From Paenibacillus sp. RUD330 (GTDB lineage: Bacteria > Bacillota > Bacilli > Paenibacillales > Paenibacillaceae), in NCBI RefSeq assembly GCF_002243345.2, contig NZ_CP022655.2:399001-463000 (forward strand): a DNA stretch of 64,000 nt, in the 5' to 3' direction. The notes under the pieces are model-generated. The model was not told where the DNA came from. It saw only the letters and a list, made by a program, of their open reading frames with translations, and made no database searches. How positions within the stretch are numbered: the first letter of the stretch is position 1; each line of letters begins with the position of its first letter. Both the position numbers and the translations under genes were made by a program. This document shows, piece by piece, positions 41,823-49,765 of this stretch.

Positions 41823-43400
41823 ATGTTGTTGAAAAAAACGAGCGCAGCCGTATCCGCTTTGCTGCTCGCTTCTGTACTGGCAGCGGCAGTCGCCGGCGCT
41901 GCGCCGAAGCAGCAAGCCGTGACGGGCCATACTCCAATCGTCGTCGGAGAAAGCCGGATGCTGGCGAATTCCATCAATGTCAGTGGAACGCTGTATGTGC
42001 CTCTTCGGTCGATTGCCGCCGCGACAGGGATTCAAGCGGATTGGGACAGCTCGAAGAAAGCGGTCTATCTCACGAGCCAGCAGAATTCAGCCTCCGCCGA
42101 AGCGGTTGAATCGGTTCCTGCAGGGAAGCAGGTCGCAGCGGAACCGGTTGCGGTCGCCTTCTATCTGAACGGAGTCGAGACCAAGCTGGCCGACGCCGCT
42201 GGAAAGCAGCTGCTGCCGCTCTCGCTTGACGGCACGCTGTACTTGCCTGTACGCGCGCTGTCTATGGCCTTGGGCGTATCGGTTGAATGGAATGCCGCCG
42301 CGAAACAGCTGACCCTGCAAAGCAAGAAAGAGCCTTCCGTTCCGGCTTCCGCGGAAAAGGGGGATAAAGGCGAGAAAGGCGATACGGGAGCCAAAGGGGA
42401 TAAAGGGGATCCGGGAGCGGCTGGAGCAACCGGCTCCACAGGCGCGCCAGGATCAACGGGCGCCACCGGAGCGACGGGACCGGCGGGAGCTGCAGGTGCC
42501 AAGGGCGATAAGGGCGACACAGGCGCGGCCGGAGCGGCTGGGCCGACGGGGGCTCAAGGAGCCAAAGGCGATAAGGGCGACACAGGCGCGGCCGGACCGG
42601 CAGGCCCGACGGGGGCTCAAGGTGCCAAAGGCGATAAGGGCGACACAGGCGCGGCCGGACCGGCAGGCCCGACGGGAGCTGCAGGAGCCAAGGGCGATAA
42701 GGGCGACACAGGCGCAGCCGGACCGGCAGGCCCGACGGGAGCTGCAGGAGCCAAGGGCGATAAGGGCGACACAGGCGCAGCCGGACCGGCAGGCCCGACG
42801 GGAGCTCAAGGAGCCAAAGGCGATGCCGGTGCCAAGGGGGACAAAGGAGACACCGGCGCAGCAGGACCGGCAGGACCCGCTGGAGCGGCAGGCCCTCAGG
42901 GAGCGATTGGTCCGCAAGGCGTTCAAGGCACTCAAGGCGTTCAAGGCATTCAAGGCGCCAAAGGCGACAAAGGCGATGCAGGGCCGGCTTTCACGGCGTC
43001 CGTATTTGCCTATAATACGAATGGCATGAACGTTCCCTTGAATTCCAATTCATCGATGCTTGTGCCGCTGCCGGGTTTTACCGCTTCGGACTCGGTTTTC
43101 TTTCACGGCGCGGACACCATCACCGTGATGACCAGCGGCTGGTACTACGTGTCCTATTCGCTGCGCACGACCCAGAATGCGAACCTGGATGTAGGCGTGG
43201 TAGTCGACGGCATGCCTCTTCCGCAGCTGACGACCTCGCCGGACTTTGAAGATTATATCTGGCAGGGAACCGGACTCCTGAATCTGAACGCTGGAAATCA
43301 GGTCAGCCTGCGAGTCGCGAACAACTCGGGCTCTGGGCAGACGGTAATCATCAAGGCCGGCAGCCAGGGTGCCGCGCTGACGCTGGTTAAGGTCGGCTAG
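41823..43400 (+). CDS. Secreted collagen-like protein with two stalk-type repeats and a C1q/BclA-like head
   Basis: The 525-residue protein has a signal peptide (LLKKTSAAVSALLLASVLAAAVAGAA). Two copper-amine-oxidase-N-like repeats follow (NVSGTLYVPLRSIAAATGIQADWDSSKKAVYL and LDGTLYLPVRALSMALGVSVEWNAAAKQLTL). Residues 180-395 are a continuous Gly-X-Y collagen region rich in GDKGDTG. The last 130 residues are a beta-rich head (FTASVFAYN ... DSVFFHG ... GWYYVSYSLRT ... LVKV), like the C1q/TNF-type trimer heads of BclA proteins. The triple helix and head should form a trimeric stalk on the cell or spore surface, with the stalk repeats next to the envelope. The ATG at 41823 follows TTGGGGGGATTAACG. 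The combination is unusual. Confidence 0.85.
   Translation: MLLKKTSAAVSALLLASVLAAAVAGAAPKQQAVTGHTPIVVGESRMLANSINVSGTLYVPLRSIAAATGIQADWDSSKKAVYLTSQQNSASAEAVESVPAGKQVAAEPVAVAFYLNGVETKLADAAGKQLLPLSLDGTLYLPVRALSMALGVSVEWNAAAKQLTLQSKKEPSVPASAEKGDKGEKGDTGAKGDKGDPGAAGATGSTGAPGSTGATGATGPAGAAGAKGDKGDTGAAGAAGPTGAQGAKGDKGDTGAAGPAGPTGAQGAKGDKGDTGAAGPAGPTGAAGAKGDKGDTGAAGPAGPTGAAGAKGDKGDTGAAGPAGPTGAQGAKGDAGAKGDKGDTGAAGPAGPAGAAGPQGAIGPQGVQGTQGVQGIQGAKGDKGDAGPAFTASVFAYNTNGMNVPLNSNSSMLVPLPGFTASDSVFFHGADTITVMTSGWYYVSYSLRTTQNANLDVGVVVDGMPLPQLTTSPDFEDYIWQGTGLLNLNAGNQVSLRVANNSGSGQTVIIKAGSQGAALTLVKVG
42495..42809 (+). repeat. Five tandem 63-bp repeats encoding collagen units
   Basis: Units start at 42495, 42558, 42621, 42684 and 42747, with a broken sixth at 42810. 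Each encodes 21 residues of the form GAKGDKGDTGAAGPAGPTGAQ (last residue A or Q). Near-identity at the DNA level suggests recent duplication and possible length variation between strains. Confidence 0.93.
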
Positions 43401-43415
43401 CTTTGACGATAAGAG

Positions 43416-43450
43416 AGGAGCCAAGCCTTTGCCGGGCGGCTCCTTTTTTG
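43416..43450 (+). terminator. Terminator of the collagen-like gene
   Basis: AGGAGCC and GGCTCCT pair around a GC-containing loop and are followed by TTTTTG. Confidence 0.8.
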
Positions 43451-43535
43451 CTTGTCCAGCGCTTGGTTGCTTTCCCGCCGCCGATCAGGCATGATACGGA
43501 CATTGAACCTATTTCCGATGCGGAGGCTGTCAAGC

Positions 43536-44222
43536 ATGCGAATCCATATTCTCGTCGCCGACGATGATTCCCATATCCGGGAGCTGCTGAGGCTCGTGCT
43601 GACGCGCGAGGGCTACGCCGTGAGCGAAGCCGCGGACGGACGGCAAGCCGTATCCGTGCTGGAGGCCGAGCAGGTGCATCTGGCCGTCGTCGACGTCATG
43701 ATGCCCTTGAAGGACGGGCTGGAGCTCACGGAAGAGATCCGCCGGCAGTACGACTTGCCGGTTATTCTGCTTACCGCCAAGGGAACGATGGCCGACAAGG
43801 AGAAGGGCTTCGAGGCCGGAACGGACGATTACCTCGTGAAGCCGTTCGAGCCGCAGGAGCTGCTGTTCCGGATCAGGGCGCTGCTGCGTCGGTACCGGAT
43901 GGCCAGCTCGGAGGTCATCCGGCTGGGGGGAGTGACGATTGACCGCGCAAGCTATGAGGTCGATGCCGCAGGGCAGAGCATCGTCCTGCCGCTGCGCGAA
44001 TTCCAGCTGCTGGCCCAGCTGGCCAGCCAGCCGGGCCGCATCCATACCCGGGAGCAGCTCATCTCCATGATCTGGGGAACGGATTATGAGGGAGACAGCC
44101 GGACCGTCGACGTGCATGTGAAGCGGTTGAGGGAGAGATTCGAGCCTTACCGGGACGACTTCGTCATCACGACGATCCGCGGCCTCGGCTACAAGCTGGA
44201 GACCGGGGGCGGCCTTTCGTGA
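43536..44222 (+). CDS. hssR: OmpR-family response regulator, HssR-like
   Basis: The 228-residue regulator has a receiver domain (ILVADDD, phospho-acceptor Asp in VVDVMMPLKDG, Lys in GTDDYLVKPFEP) and a winged-helix output domain (LREFQLLAQLASQPGRIHTREQLISMIWGTDYEGDSRTVDVHVKRLRERF). The stretch from GTDDY to LLRRY and that from REFQLL to KRLRER strongly resemble the heme-responsive HssR. The ATG at 43536 follows CGGAGGCTGTCAAGC. It overlaps the kinase start by four bases. The HrtAB efflux pump that HssR controls elsewhere is not next to it, so the heme assignment is tentative. Confidence 0.85.
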   Translation: MRIHILVADDDSHIRELLRLVLTREGYAVSEAADGRQAVSVLEAEQVHLAVVDVMMPLKDGLELTEEIRRQYDLPVILLTAKGTMADKEKGFEAGTDDYLVKPFEPQELLFRIRALLRRYRMASSEVIRLGGVTIDRASYEVDAAGQSIVLPLREFQLLAQLASQPGRIHTREQLISMIWGTDYEGDSRTVDVHVKRLRERFEPYRDDFVITTIRGLGYKLETGGGLS

Positions 44223-45613
44223 AGAGCCTGTATTTCCGCATTGTCCTTACCTTTGTCCTGATCGCGCTGCTCAGCAGCATCGGAGGCATGCTGCTCACCA
44301 GCCTCTATTACGATTACCGGCTCAACGCCAACAACGAAGCGAACATGGAGCAGGCAGCGGAGCAAGTCAGGGCCTTGCATGACGGAGCGCCGCAGGAGGA
44401 TCTGCCGACGCTGCTCGGAGGCATCGCGGGCCTTGGCTACCAGCTGTATACGGTCGGTCCATCAGGCGACAAGCGCGCCTATGGGACCCCTTTCCGCCAC
44501 GAGCGGTTTCCATCCCCAAGCCAGGTGGAGAAGGTGAGGGAGGGGGGCGCTTACCATGGCATGTCGGAGGAGAACAGGCGCTTCAAGCTGTTCGCCTACT
44601 TCGAGAACAGCGCCCGCAATACGTACGGCTTCCCGCTGAAAACGGAGGAAGGAACGGCTGCCGTCTTCATCCGTCCCGATCTGGAGCGCCAGATCGGGGA
44701 AGTGCGCGTCATCGTGGCGGTGCTGCTCGTCAGCACGTTCGGCATCAGCCTGCTGCTGATCGCCGCCCTGAGCAGCCTCATCGTGCACCCGGTGAAGCGG
44801 CTGACGAGAGCGGCGCAGCGCATCGCCGGAGGCGATTACGAGGTGAGCATCGACACGTCCCGGCGCGATGAGATCGGCGAGCTCGGCCGCCGCTTCTCGA
44901 CGATGGCTCGGTCCATCCGCGATCTGGACCGGATGCGCCAGGAGTTCGTGGCGAATGTGTCCCATGAATTCCAGTCGCCGCTGACGTCCATCCGGGGTTT
45001 CATCCGCACCCTGCTCGACAGCAAGCCGGCCCCGGATGCGCTGGAGACCCGGCGTTATCTGACCGTCATCGACGAGGAGAGCCGGAGGCTGTCCTCGCTC
45101 AGCCGCCAGCTGCTGATGCTTGCCGACGTCGACAGGCAGGAGCGGGTGCTGGACCGGCAGCCATACCGGCTGGATGAGCAGCTTCGCCAAGCGCTCCTCA
45201 TGCTGGAGTGGCAGTGGACAGACAAGGAGCTCCAGCTGGAGCTGGAATTGCCCGAGACGACCGTGACCGCCGACCAGAGCCTCATGTACGAGGTGTGGCT
45301 GAATCTGATCGGCAATGCCGTCAAATTCACGGGCCGGGGAGGCGTCCTGGGCATCGAGCTCAGTCAAGAGGGCGGCTTCTGGAGCGTATCGGTCCGCGAT
45401 ACGGGTCCGGGCATCGCGCCGGATGAGCTATCCCGCATCTTCGAGCGGTTCCACAAAGCGGACAAATCGCGCCGCCACGATGGAGAAGGAGGCAGCGGCA
45501 GCGGGCTCGGATTGTCCATCGTGAAGCGGATCGTCAACCTGCACGGGGGTTCCGTGGAGGCGGAGAGCAAGCTCGGGCGGGGGACGGTCATGAAGGTGCG
45601 GCTGCCCCTCTAG
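44219..45613 (+). CDS. hssS: Sensor histidine kinase, HssS-like
   Basis: The 464-residue kinase has TM1 (about 5-28), an extracellular sensor of about 130 residues, TM2 (about 162-187) and HAMP (VHPVKRLTRAAQRIAGGDYEVSI). The phospho-acceptor His is in VSHEFQSPLTSIRGF, a form typical of HssS-type kinases. The ATPase boxes follow: NLIGNAVKFT, DTGPGIAP and GSGSGLGLSIVK. The GTG start overlaps the regulator stop (GTGA), so the two are translationally coupled. The signal is not evident from sequence alone; heme is inferred from the resemblance of the pair to HssRS. Confidence 0.88.
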   Translation: MKSLYFRIVLTFVLIALLSSIGGMLLTSLYYDYRLNANNEANMEQAAEQVRALHDGAPQEDLPTLLGGIAGLGYQLYTVGPSGDKRAYGTPFRHERFPSPSQVEKVREGGAYHGMSEENRRFKLFAYFENSARNTYGFPLKTEEGTAAVFIRPDLERQIGEVRVIVAVLLVSTFGISLLLIAALSSLIVHPVKRLTRAAQRIAGGDYEVSIDTSRRDEIGELGRRFSTMARSIRDLDRMRQEFVANVSHEFQSPLTSIRGFIRTLLDSKPAPDALETRRYLTVIDEESRRLSSLSRQLLMLADVDRQERVLDRQPYRLDEQLRQALLMLEWQWTDKELQLELELPETTVTADQSLMYEVWLNLIGNAVKFTGRGGVLGIELSQEGGFWSVSVRDTGPGIAPDELSRIFERFHKADKSRRHDGEGGSGSGLGLSIVKRIVNLHGGSVEAESKLGRGTVMKVRLPL

Positions 45614-45752
45614 CGTTGCGTACGGCAGCTTCGGGCCGAAATGAATTCCGATGGGCTGCCCCTCCGCCGAATGTTGCCGCTGGCTTGCCGGATTAGGGCC
45701 TATAGATCCGGTCCATAGATTCTGCAGCAGCCTATGGGTTGCCATGGCTTGC

Positions 45753-45850
45753 AAGACGGTCCCCTGCCTCGTGCAGCGGCCATGATGGCGAAGACGGCCC
45801 TGGCTCGTGCAGCGGCCATGATTGGCAAGACGGCCTTGGCTGGGTTGCGG
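45753..45850 (+). repeat. Imperfect 36-38-bp tandem repeat, about 2.5 copies
   Basis: Units begin with AAGACGG at 45753, 45791 and 45827; the first two share CTCGTGCAGCGGCCATGAT. They lie between the kinase gene and a strong hairpin and contain no supported gene. Confidence 0.75.
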
Positions 45851-45882
45851 ACCAGCAGGTTTGTGCCGGCCTTGTGATCTCC

Positions 45883-45928
45883 CACAGCAAAGACCCGTTC
45901 GTCTTGGGCGAACGGGTCTTTGCTGTGG
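45883..45928. terminator. Long perfect hairpin between convergent genes
   Basis: A 19-bp perfect stem (CACAGCAAAGACCCGTTCG and its complement) around a seven-base loop separates the kinase gene from the convergent SgrR-type gene. It has only short T tracts but should stop transcription both ways. Confidence 0.75.
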
Positions 45929-45943
45929 ATGCTTCCGTCTCTT

Positions 45944-47806
45944 TCAGCTCAAGGAGCCGGACAGCGGCTTTCCGGCTTCCCTGCCTCCGCCGACGTCCAG
46001 GCAGCTCTCGAGCCAGACTTCCTTGAAGTCGATCCAACCGAGCGTGTTCAGCCTGGCGCCTTGGACGCTGGGATGCAGGTAGGTCTGGAGCTGCTGGTGA
46101 TGAAGGAAGATCAGCGAAGCCTCGTCGCGCAGCTGCTCCTCGATCTGCCTCATGATCTGGCTGCGCTTCTCCGGCAGAGATTCGGCTAGGGCGGCATCAA
46201 CGCGCTCCCGGATCCAGGCCCTTCTTTCTTCGTCGAAGTAGTTCGACATGACGCAGCTGCCATGCTCGTAGGCTTCGATTTCATCGACCTCATCATCGGC
46301 AAGGACCAGGCCGAAAACCGTGAGATCGGCTCCATTCGTCCCTGTATTCCGGCAGGAAGCAGTCGGGCTGAGCCGCAGTTCGATCTCGATGCCCCATTCC
46401 CGGAGCCGCTCCTGGATCCACTGGACATCTTCGCCGTACTTGGGGTTGGCCATGAGCTGCAGAGGAGCTCCGTCATACTCCGAATCCCGCAAAGCCGTGC
46501 GGATGCGCTCGGTCCGCGGCGGCTCGGGCGTGCGCGCCATGCTGACCTCGGGCAGAAAGCTGTAGGCCGGCAGGGCGCGGTCGCCTCCCAGATCGGCGAC
46601 CAACCGCACGGGATCCAAGATCATTCTTACCGCTCGGCGGAAGGCCTCGGATTGCTGGGGGCCGCTGCGCCGCAGATTCCAGGACAGGAGAGTGCAGCCG
46701 CGGCACAGCCTTTGCAGCGCGAGCCAGTCGGCCGTGGCGGAGGCGTGCTCCCGCGCCCAGCTTTTACCCGATCCGTCCCGAGGCCGGAAGATTTCGGGCG
46801 TGCCTTCGATCCGGGGCCGGAAGTCCTTCGGCATGATGACGATGTCCACGCCGTCGAGGTAGGGCCGGCCCAGATGATAGGACGGATGGGCGGCGAGCTC
46901 CACGCAGCTGTCGCTTGCCTGGGTCATCCGAAAAGGTCCGCTGCCGGACGGCAGCTTCCAGAACTCCTGCTCGTCGCGTCCGCCGAAGCCGGCAGGCAGC
47001 AGCGAAGCGGCAGCGGCGCATACGAACCGGCTGAAAATATGGTTCGGCTTGCGGAGGTGGAAGCGGACGACGCGAGGGCCGATCGTCTCGATCTCGTGCA
47101 CGCCTCTCATCAGCCAGCCGTTGTGCGCGGAGGCTCGAAGCCGGTCGAAGGTGAACTTCACGTCGGCGGACGTCAGCTCCGGACCGTGATGGAACCGGAT
47201 GCCTTTCCGGAGAAAGAACGTCCATTCCCTGGCGTCGTCGCTGGAGGTCCAGTGATGGGCGGCTCCAGGCAGCATGACCTGCTCGACATCGTCGAACTGA
47301 AGGAGGCGGTCGTAGATCTGGCGGGCCAGATGACCGTCCAGGGCATAGTTGATCCGTGCCGGATCGAAGGTCTCGAAGGACGAGACGACGGGAAAGCGGA
47401 GCGTGTCGGCCGCATAGGCTCCTCCCTGGTCCTGTTCCTTGCGGTACCCAAAGCTGCCGTCCAGCCACGTCATGAATTCGGCCTTCTCGGCTTCGTTGCC
47501 GTATCCTTCCATCAGCTCGAAGGCTTGCTTGTAGTCGCCTTTGCCTGCATGGCTTCGCAGCAGCTCCAGCAGATAATCCCGCTTGTCGGCCAAGAAGGCG
47601 ATTTTGGAGCGGTGGCCGCGGCCTCTGCCCGGCAGCCACCGGATCAGCCCCTCGTCTTCCAGCTTGCGGAGAATATGCTTGGCGTTGCGCGGGGTGCAGA
47701 ACAGCGCCGCGGCAATATCCTCGAGCGTCGCTTCGACCGGCAGGGCCGAGTCCGCGTCACCCAAAAATCGGCCAAGCAGGGTCAAGTAGCGTTCCTGAGC
47801 ATACAT
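45944..47806 (-). CDS. SgrR-type transcriptional regulator with solute-binding domain
   Basis: The 620-residue protein has the SgrR layout. An N-terminal winged helix (residues 1-110: QERYLTLLGRF, TLEDIAAALFCTPRNAKHILRKLEDEGLIRWLPGRGRGHRS) is followed by a periplasmic-binding-protein (SBP_bac_5) domain (about 130-600: FDPARINYALDGHLARQIYDRLLQFD, GSGPFRM). In E. coli SgrR answers glucose-phosphate stress; Bacilli have many such proteins of unknown ligand, probably sugars or peptides. No signal peptide is present, so it is cytoplasmic. GGAGGCCAACCTCA precedes the ATG. It faces a small ORF across an interval with an inverted repeat GGTTAAAA / TTTTAACC (47835-47879). Confidence 0.88.
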   Translation of the reverse strand: MYAQERYLTLLGRFLGDADSALPVEATLEDIAAALFCTPRNAKHILRKLEDEGLIRWLPGRGRGHRSKIAFLADKRDYLLELLRSHAGKGDYKQAFELMEGYGNEAEKAEFMTWLDGSFGYRKEQDQGGAYAADTLRFPVVSSFETFDPARINYALDGHLARQIYDRLLQFDDVEQVMLPGAAHHWTSSDDAREWTFFLRKGIRFHHGPELTSADVKFTFDRLRASAHNGWLMRGVHEIETIGPRVVRFHLRKPNHIFSRFVCAAAASLLPAGFGGRDEQEFWKLPSGSGPFRMTQASDSCVELAAHPSYHLGRPYLDGVDIVIMPKDFRPRIEGTPEIFRPRDGSGKSWAREHASATADWLALQRLCRGCTLLSWNLRRSGPQQSEAFRRAVRMILDPVRLVADLGGDRALPAYSFLPEVSMARTPEPPRTERIRTALRDSEYDGAPLQLMANPKYGEDVQWIQERLREWGIEIELRLSPTASCRNTGTNGADLTVFGLVLADDEVDEIEAYEHGSCVMSNYFDEERRAWIRERVDAALAESLPEKRSQIMRQIEEQLRDEASLIFLHHQQLQTYLHPSVQGARLNTLGWIDFKEVWLESCLDVGGGREAGKPLSGSLS

Positions 47807-47929
47807 TGAGGTTGGCCTCCTCTGCGGTGCGGATGGTTAAAAGGGGAAAAGTGTTGAGGTGATTATACGCTTTTTAACCCTTTTTGCACAGAGCATAATA
47901 AAAGCAAGGAAGCCGAGGAGGAATGATGG

Positions 47930-48103
47930 ATGATGGAAGAGTATTTCATGGAAAAAATGGCGGAGCTGAAACAATCGGAGATGAGAGGGGAGAACCCGAT
48001 CCGAATGTGGGAAGACATTGAAAAAGGCCCGGCAGCGGTACGGCGGCCGGTCAAGAGGAGATGGCATGCATTGGCGGCATTCGGCGCCTTGATCCGGAAA
48101 TGA
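47930..48103 (+). CDS. Divergent small protein next to the SgrR-type gene, 57 residues
   Basis: The ORF begins MMEEYFMEKMAELKQSEMRG and continues with a basic, Arg-rich C-terminal half (AVRRPVKRRWHALAAFG). AGCCGAGGAGG at 47912-47922 is a good ribosome site seven bases before the ATG at 47930. It is transcribed away from the SgrR-type gene over a short interval, and a terminator follows at 48188. I recognise no family. By analogy with sgrR-sgrS/SgrT in E. coli it may be the regulator's target, but there is no sequence similarity to rely on. Confidence 0.5.
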   Translation: MMEEYFMEKMAELKQSEMRGENPIRMWEDIEKGPAAVRRPVKRRWHALAAFGALIRK

Positions 48104-48187
48104 TGGCGGCTGCCGCATCTTCGCCGGGCTGCCGCGCCCTTGCCGGAATCGGGCATAGAGACAGAGAAATCATAAGCAAGCCTTCAG

Positions 48188-48223
48188 CCCTCCTGCCGGG
48201 CGCTCCGGTACAGGAGGGTTTTT
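48188..48223 (+). terminator. Terminator after the small ORF
   Basis: CCCTCCTG and CAGGAGGG pair around a 15-base loop with a partial inner stem, followed by TTTTTG. Confidence 0.8.
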
Positions 48224-48395
48224 GTTTGCTTGTGTAAAGGGGAAACGCCAAGGCAATCCTTTCCTCTTTTGATGGCCCGGATTCGGGCATTCGCATATTT
48301 AATAGATTCAAAGGCATCCATCCATGCCATGCTTCCCCGGCATCCATAGAGTAATAGGGCAGTCAAGGCTGCAAGGTCGAAGGAGCGTGGTCGGA

Positions 48396-49574
48396 ATGGA
48401 TGTCATGACATGGCTGCCTGCCGCAGGGGCGGCGGTTTTGGCTGCTGCCGCATGGTCGGGCGCGGCTTGGCGAGGGTGGATACTAGAGAGAAGCATGCCG
48501 GAGCACGAGCCCGGCGAGCTGCTCGTGAAGTTTCATGACGGAGTGGCGCATGAGGCGCGCTACCGGGTTCATGAGCAATGCGGCGGCAAGATCATCGCGG
48601 AGCGCGGAAGCGGGAAGCTGCATCATGTCAAAGGCAGACGAGCCTCCCGCAGCGCGCGTCTGCTGCGCGACGCCTACCACGAGCATCCGGAGGTGGAATA
48701 CGCCGAGCCGAATTATATTTACCGGAGCTGCCAGACGCCGAACGATGCCTATTATCCGCTCCAATACGGTCCCAAGCTGATTCATGCGGATCAGGCATGG
48801 GACAAGGCTTCCGGCCATGCTTCCGTCATCATCGCCGTCGTGGATACGGGAGTGGATGGGAGCCATCCCGACTTGTCGGCCAAGCTGCTGGCTGGACAAG
48901 ACTTCGTGCAGCCCGGACAGCCGCCGGAGGATCAGAACGGCCACGGTACCCATGTAGCCGGCATTGCGGCCGCAGCTACCGGCAACGGAATCGGCATCGC
49001 CGGCATCGCTCCGGACGCCGCCGTGCTGCCGGTGCGCGTTCTGGACCGCAATGGATCGGGGGCGATCGCGACGATCGCTGCCGGAATCCGTTATGCGGCC
49101 GATCAAGGGGCGAAGGTCATCAATCTCAGCCTCGGCGGAGCGGGCCGCTCGGCGGTTCTGCGCGATGCGATCCGCTATGCGGCATCCAAGGGCGCGGTCA
49201 TCGTGGCGGCGGCAGGCAATGACGGCAGCCCGGACAAGCTTTATCCGGCCGCCTACGACGAAGTCATATCCGTCGGATCCGTAGGCGCGGAGGACGTCCA
49301 TTCGGCTTTTTCCAACTACGGCACCTGGGTGGATGTGGCCGCTCCGGGAGAAAAGATCGTGTCGACTTATATGTACGGACGTTATACGTATCTGAGCGGA
49401 ACGTCCATGGCCGCTCCGCATGTGTCGGGCGTCGCCGCTCTGCTGGCTGGACAAGGACTCGACGCCTCGGCGATCCGGAAGCGCCTGCTGGCTTCAGCCG
49501 ATCCTGTAGTGGGAACGGGCGTGTACTGGGCGCATGGGAGGGTGAATGCAGATCGGGCGTCATCGGAGGAATAA
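48396..49574 (+). CDS. Subtilisin-like serine protease (S8)
   Basis: The 392-residue subtilase has an N-terminal hydrophobic segment (WLPAAGAAVLAAAAWSGAAW), a propeptide of about 80 residues (ELLVKFHDGVAH ... PEVEYAEPNYIY) and the S8 domain. The triad is Asp in VVDTGVDGSHPDL, His in NGHGTHVAGI and Ser in SGTSMAAPHVSG, with the oxyanion Asn in AAAGND. The single long hydrophobic segment could be a signal peptide or an anchor; I see no clear cleavage motif. The ATG at 48396 follows AAGGAGCG; a GTG at 48387 is less well placed. A role in protein turnover or nutrient scavenging outside the cell is expected. Confidence 0.92.
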   Translation: MDVMTWLPAAGAAVLAAAAWSGAAWRGWILERSMPEHEPGELLVKFHDGVAHEARYRVHEQCGGKIIAERGSGKLHHVKGRRASRSARLLRDAYHEHPEVEYAEPNYIYRSCQTPNDAYYPLQYGPKLIHADQAWDKASGHASVIIAVVDTGVDGSHPDLSAKLLAGQDFVQPGQPPEDQNGHGTHVAGIAAAATGNGIGIAGIAPDAAVLPVRVLDRNGSGAIATIAAGIRYAADQGAKVINLSLGGAGRSAVLRDAIRYAASKGAVIVAAAGNDGSPDKLYPAAYDEVISVGSVGAEDVHSAFSNYGTWVDVAAPGEKIVSTYMYGRYTYLSGTSMAAPHVSGVAALLAGQGLDASAIRKRLLASADPVVGTGVYWAHGRVNADRASSEE

Positions 49575-49648
49575 ACCATCCGGATCATCATCTGGAGCTG
49601 ATTATTTGCCCGCCATTGACTGCTTCAGGAGGCTTGCCCATCCGTGAG

Positions 49649-49694
49649 ACACCCCGAAAAACGGCCGCCATTTATAATGGGGGCCGTTTTTTGG
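49649..49694. terminator. Terminator between the subtilase and MFS genes
   Basis: CCCCGAAAAACGGCC pairs with GGCCGTTTTTTGGGG around a 16-base loop; the two flanking genes converge on it. Confidence 0.85.
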
Positions 49695-49765
49695 GGTTGC
49701 CTTCGTCGCCTTCAAGGCGCCCCGCCGGCTCGTTCGTCCGAAGCTTGCTGCCGGCGGACATGTAC

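Noticed and set aside
42453-42953. Long minus-strand and shifted frames over the collagen region
   Set aside because: They are open only because the repeat units have a period that is a multiple of three; they lack starts with ribosome sites.
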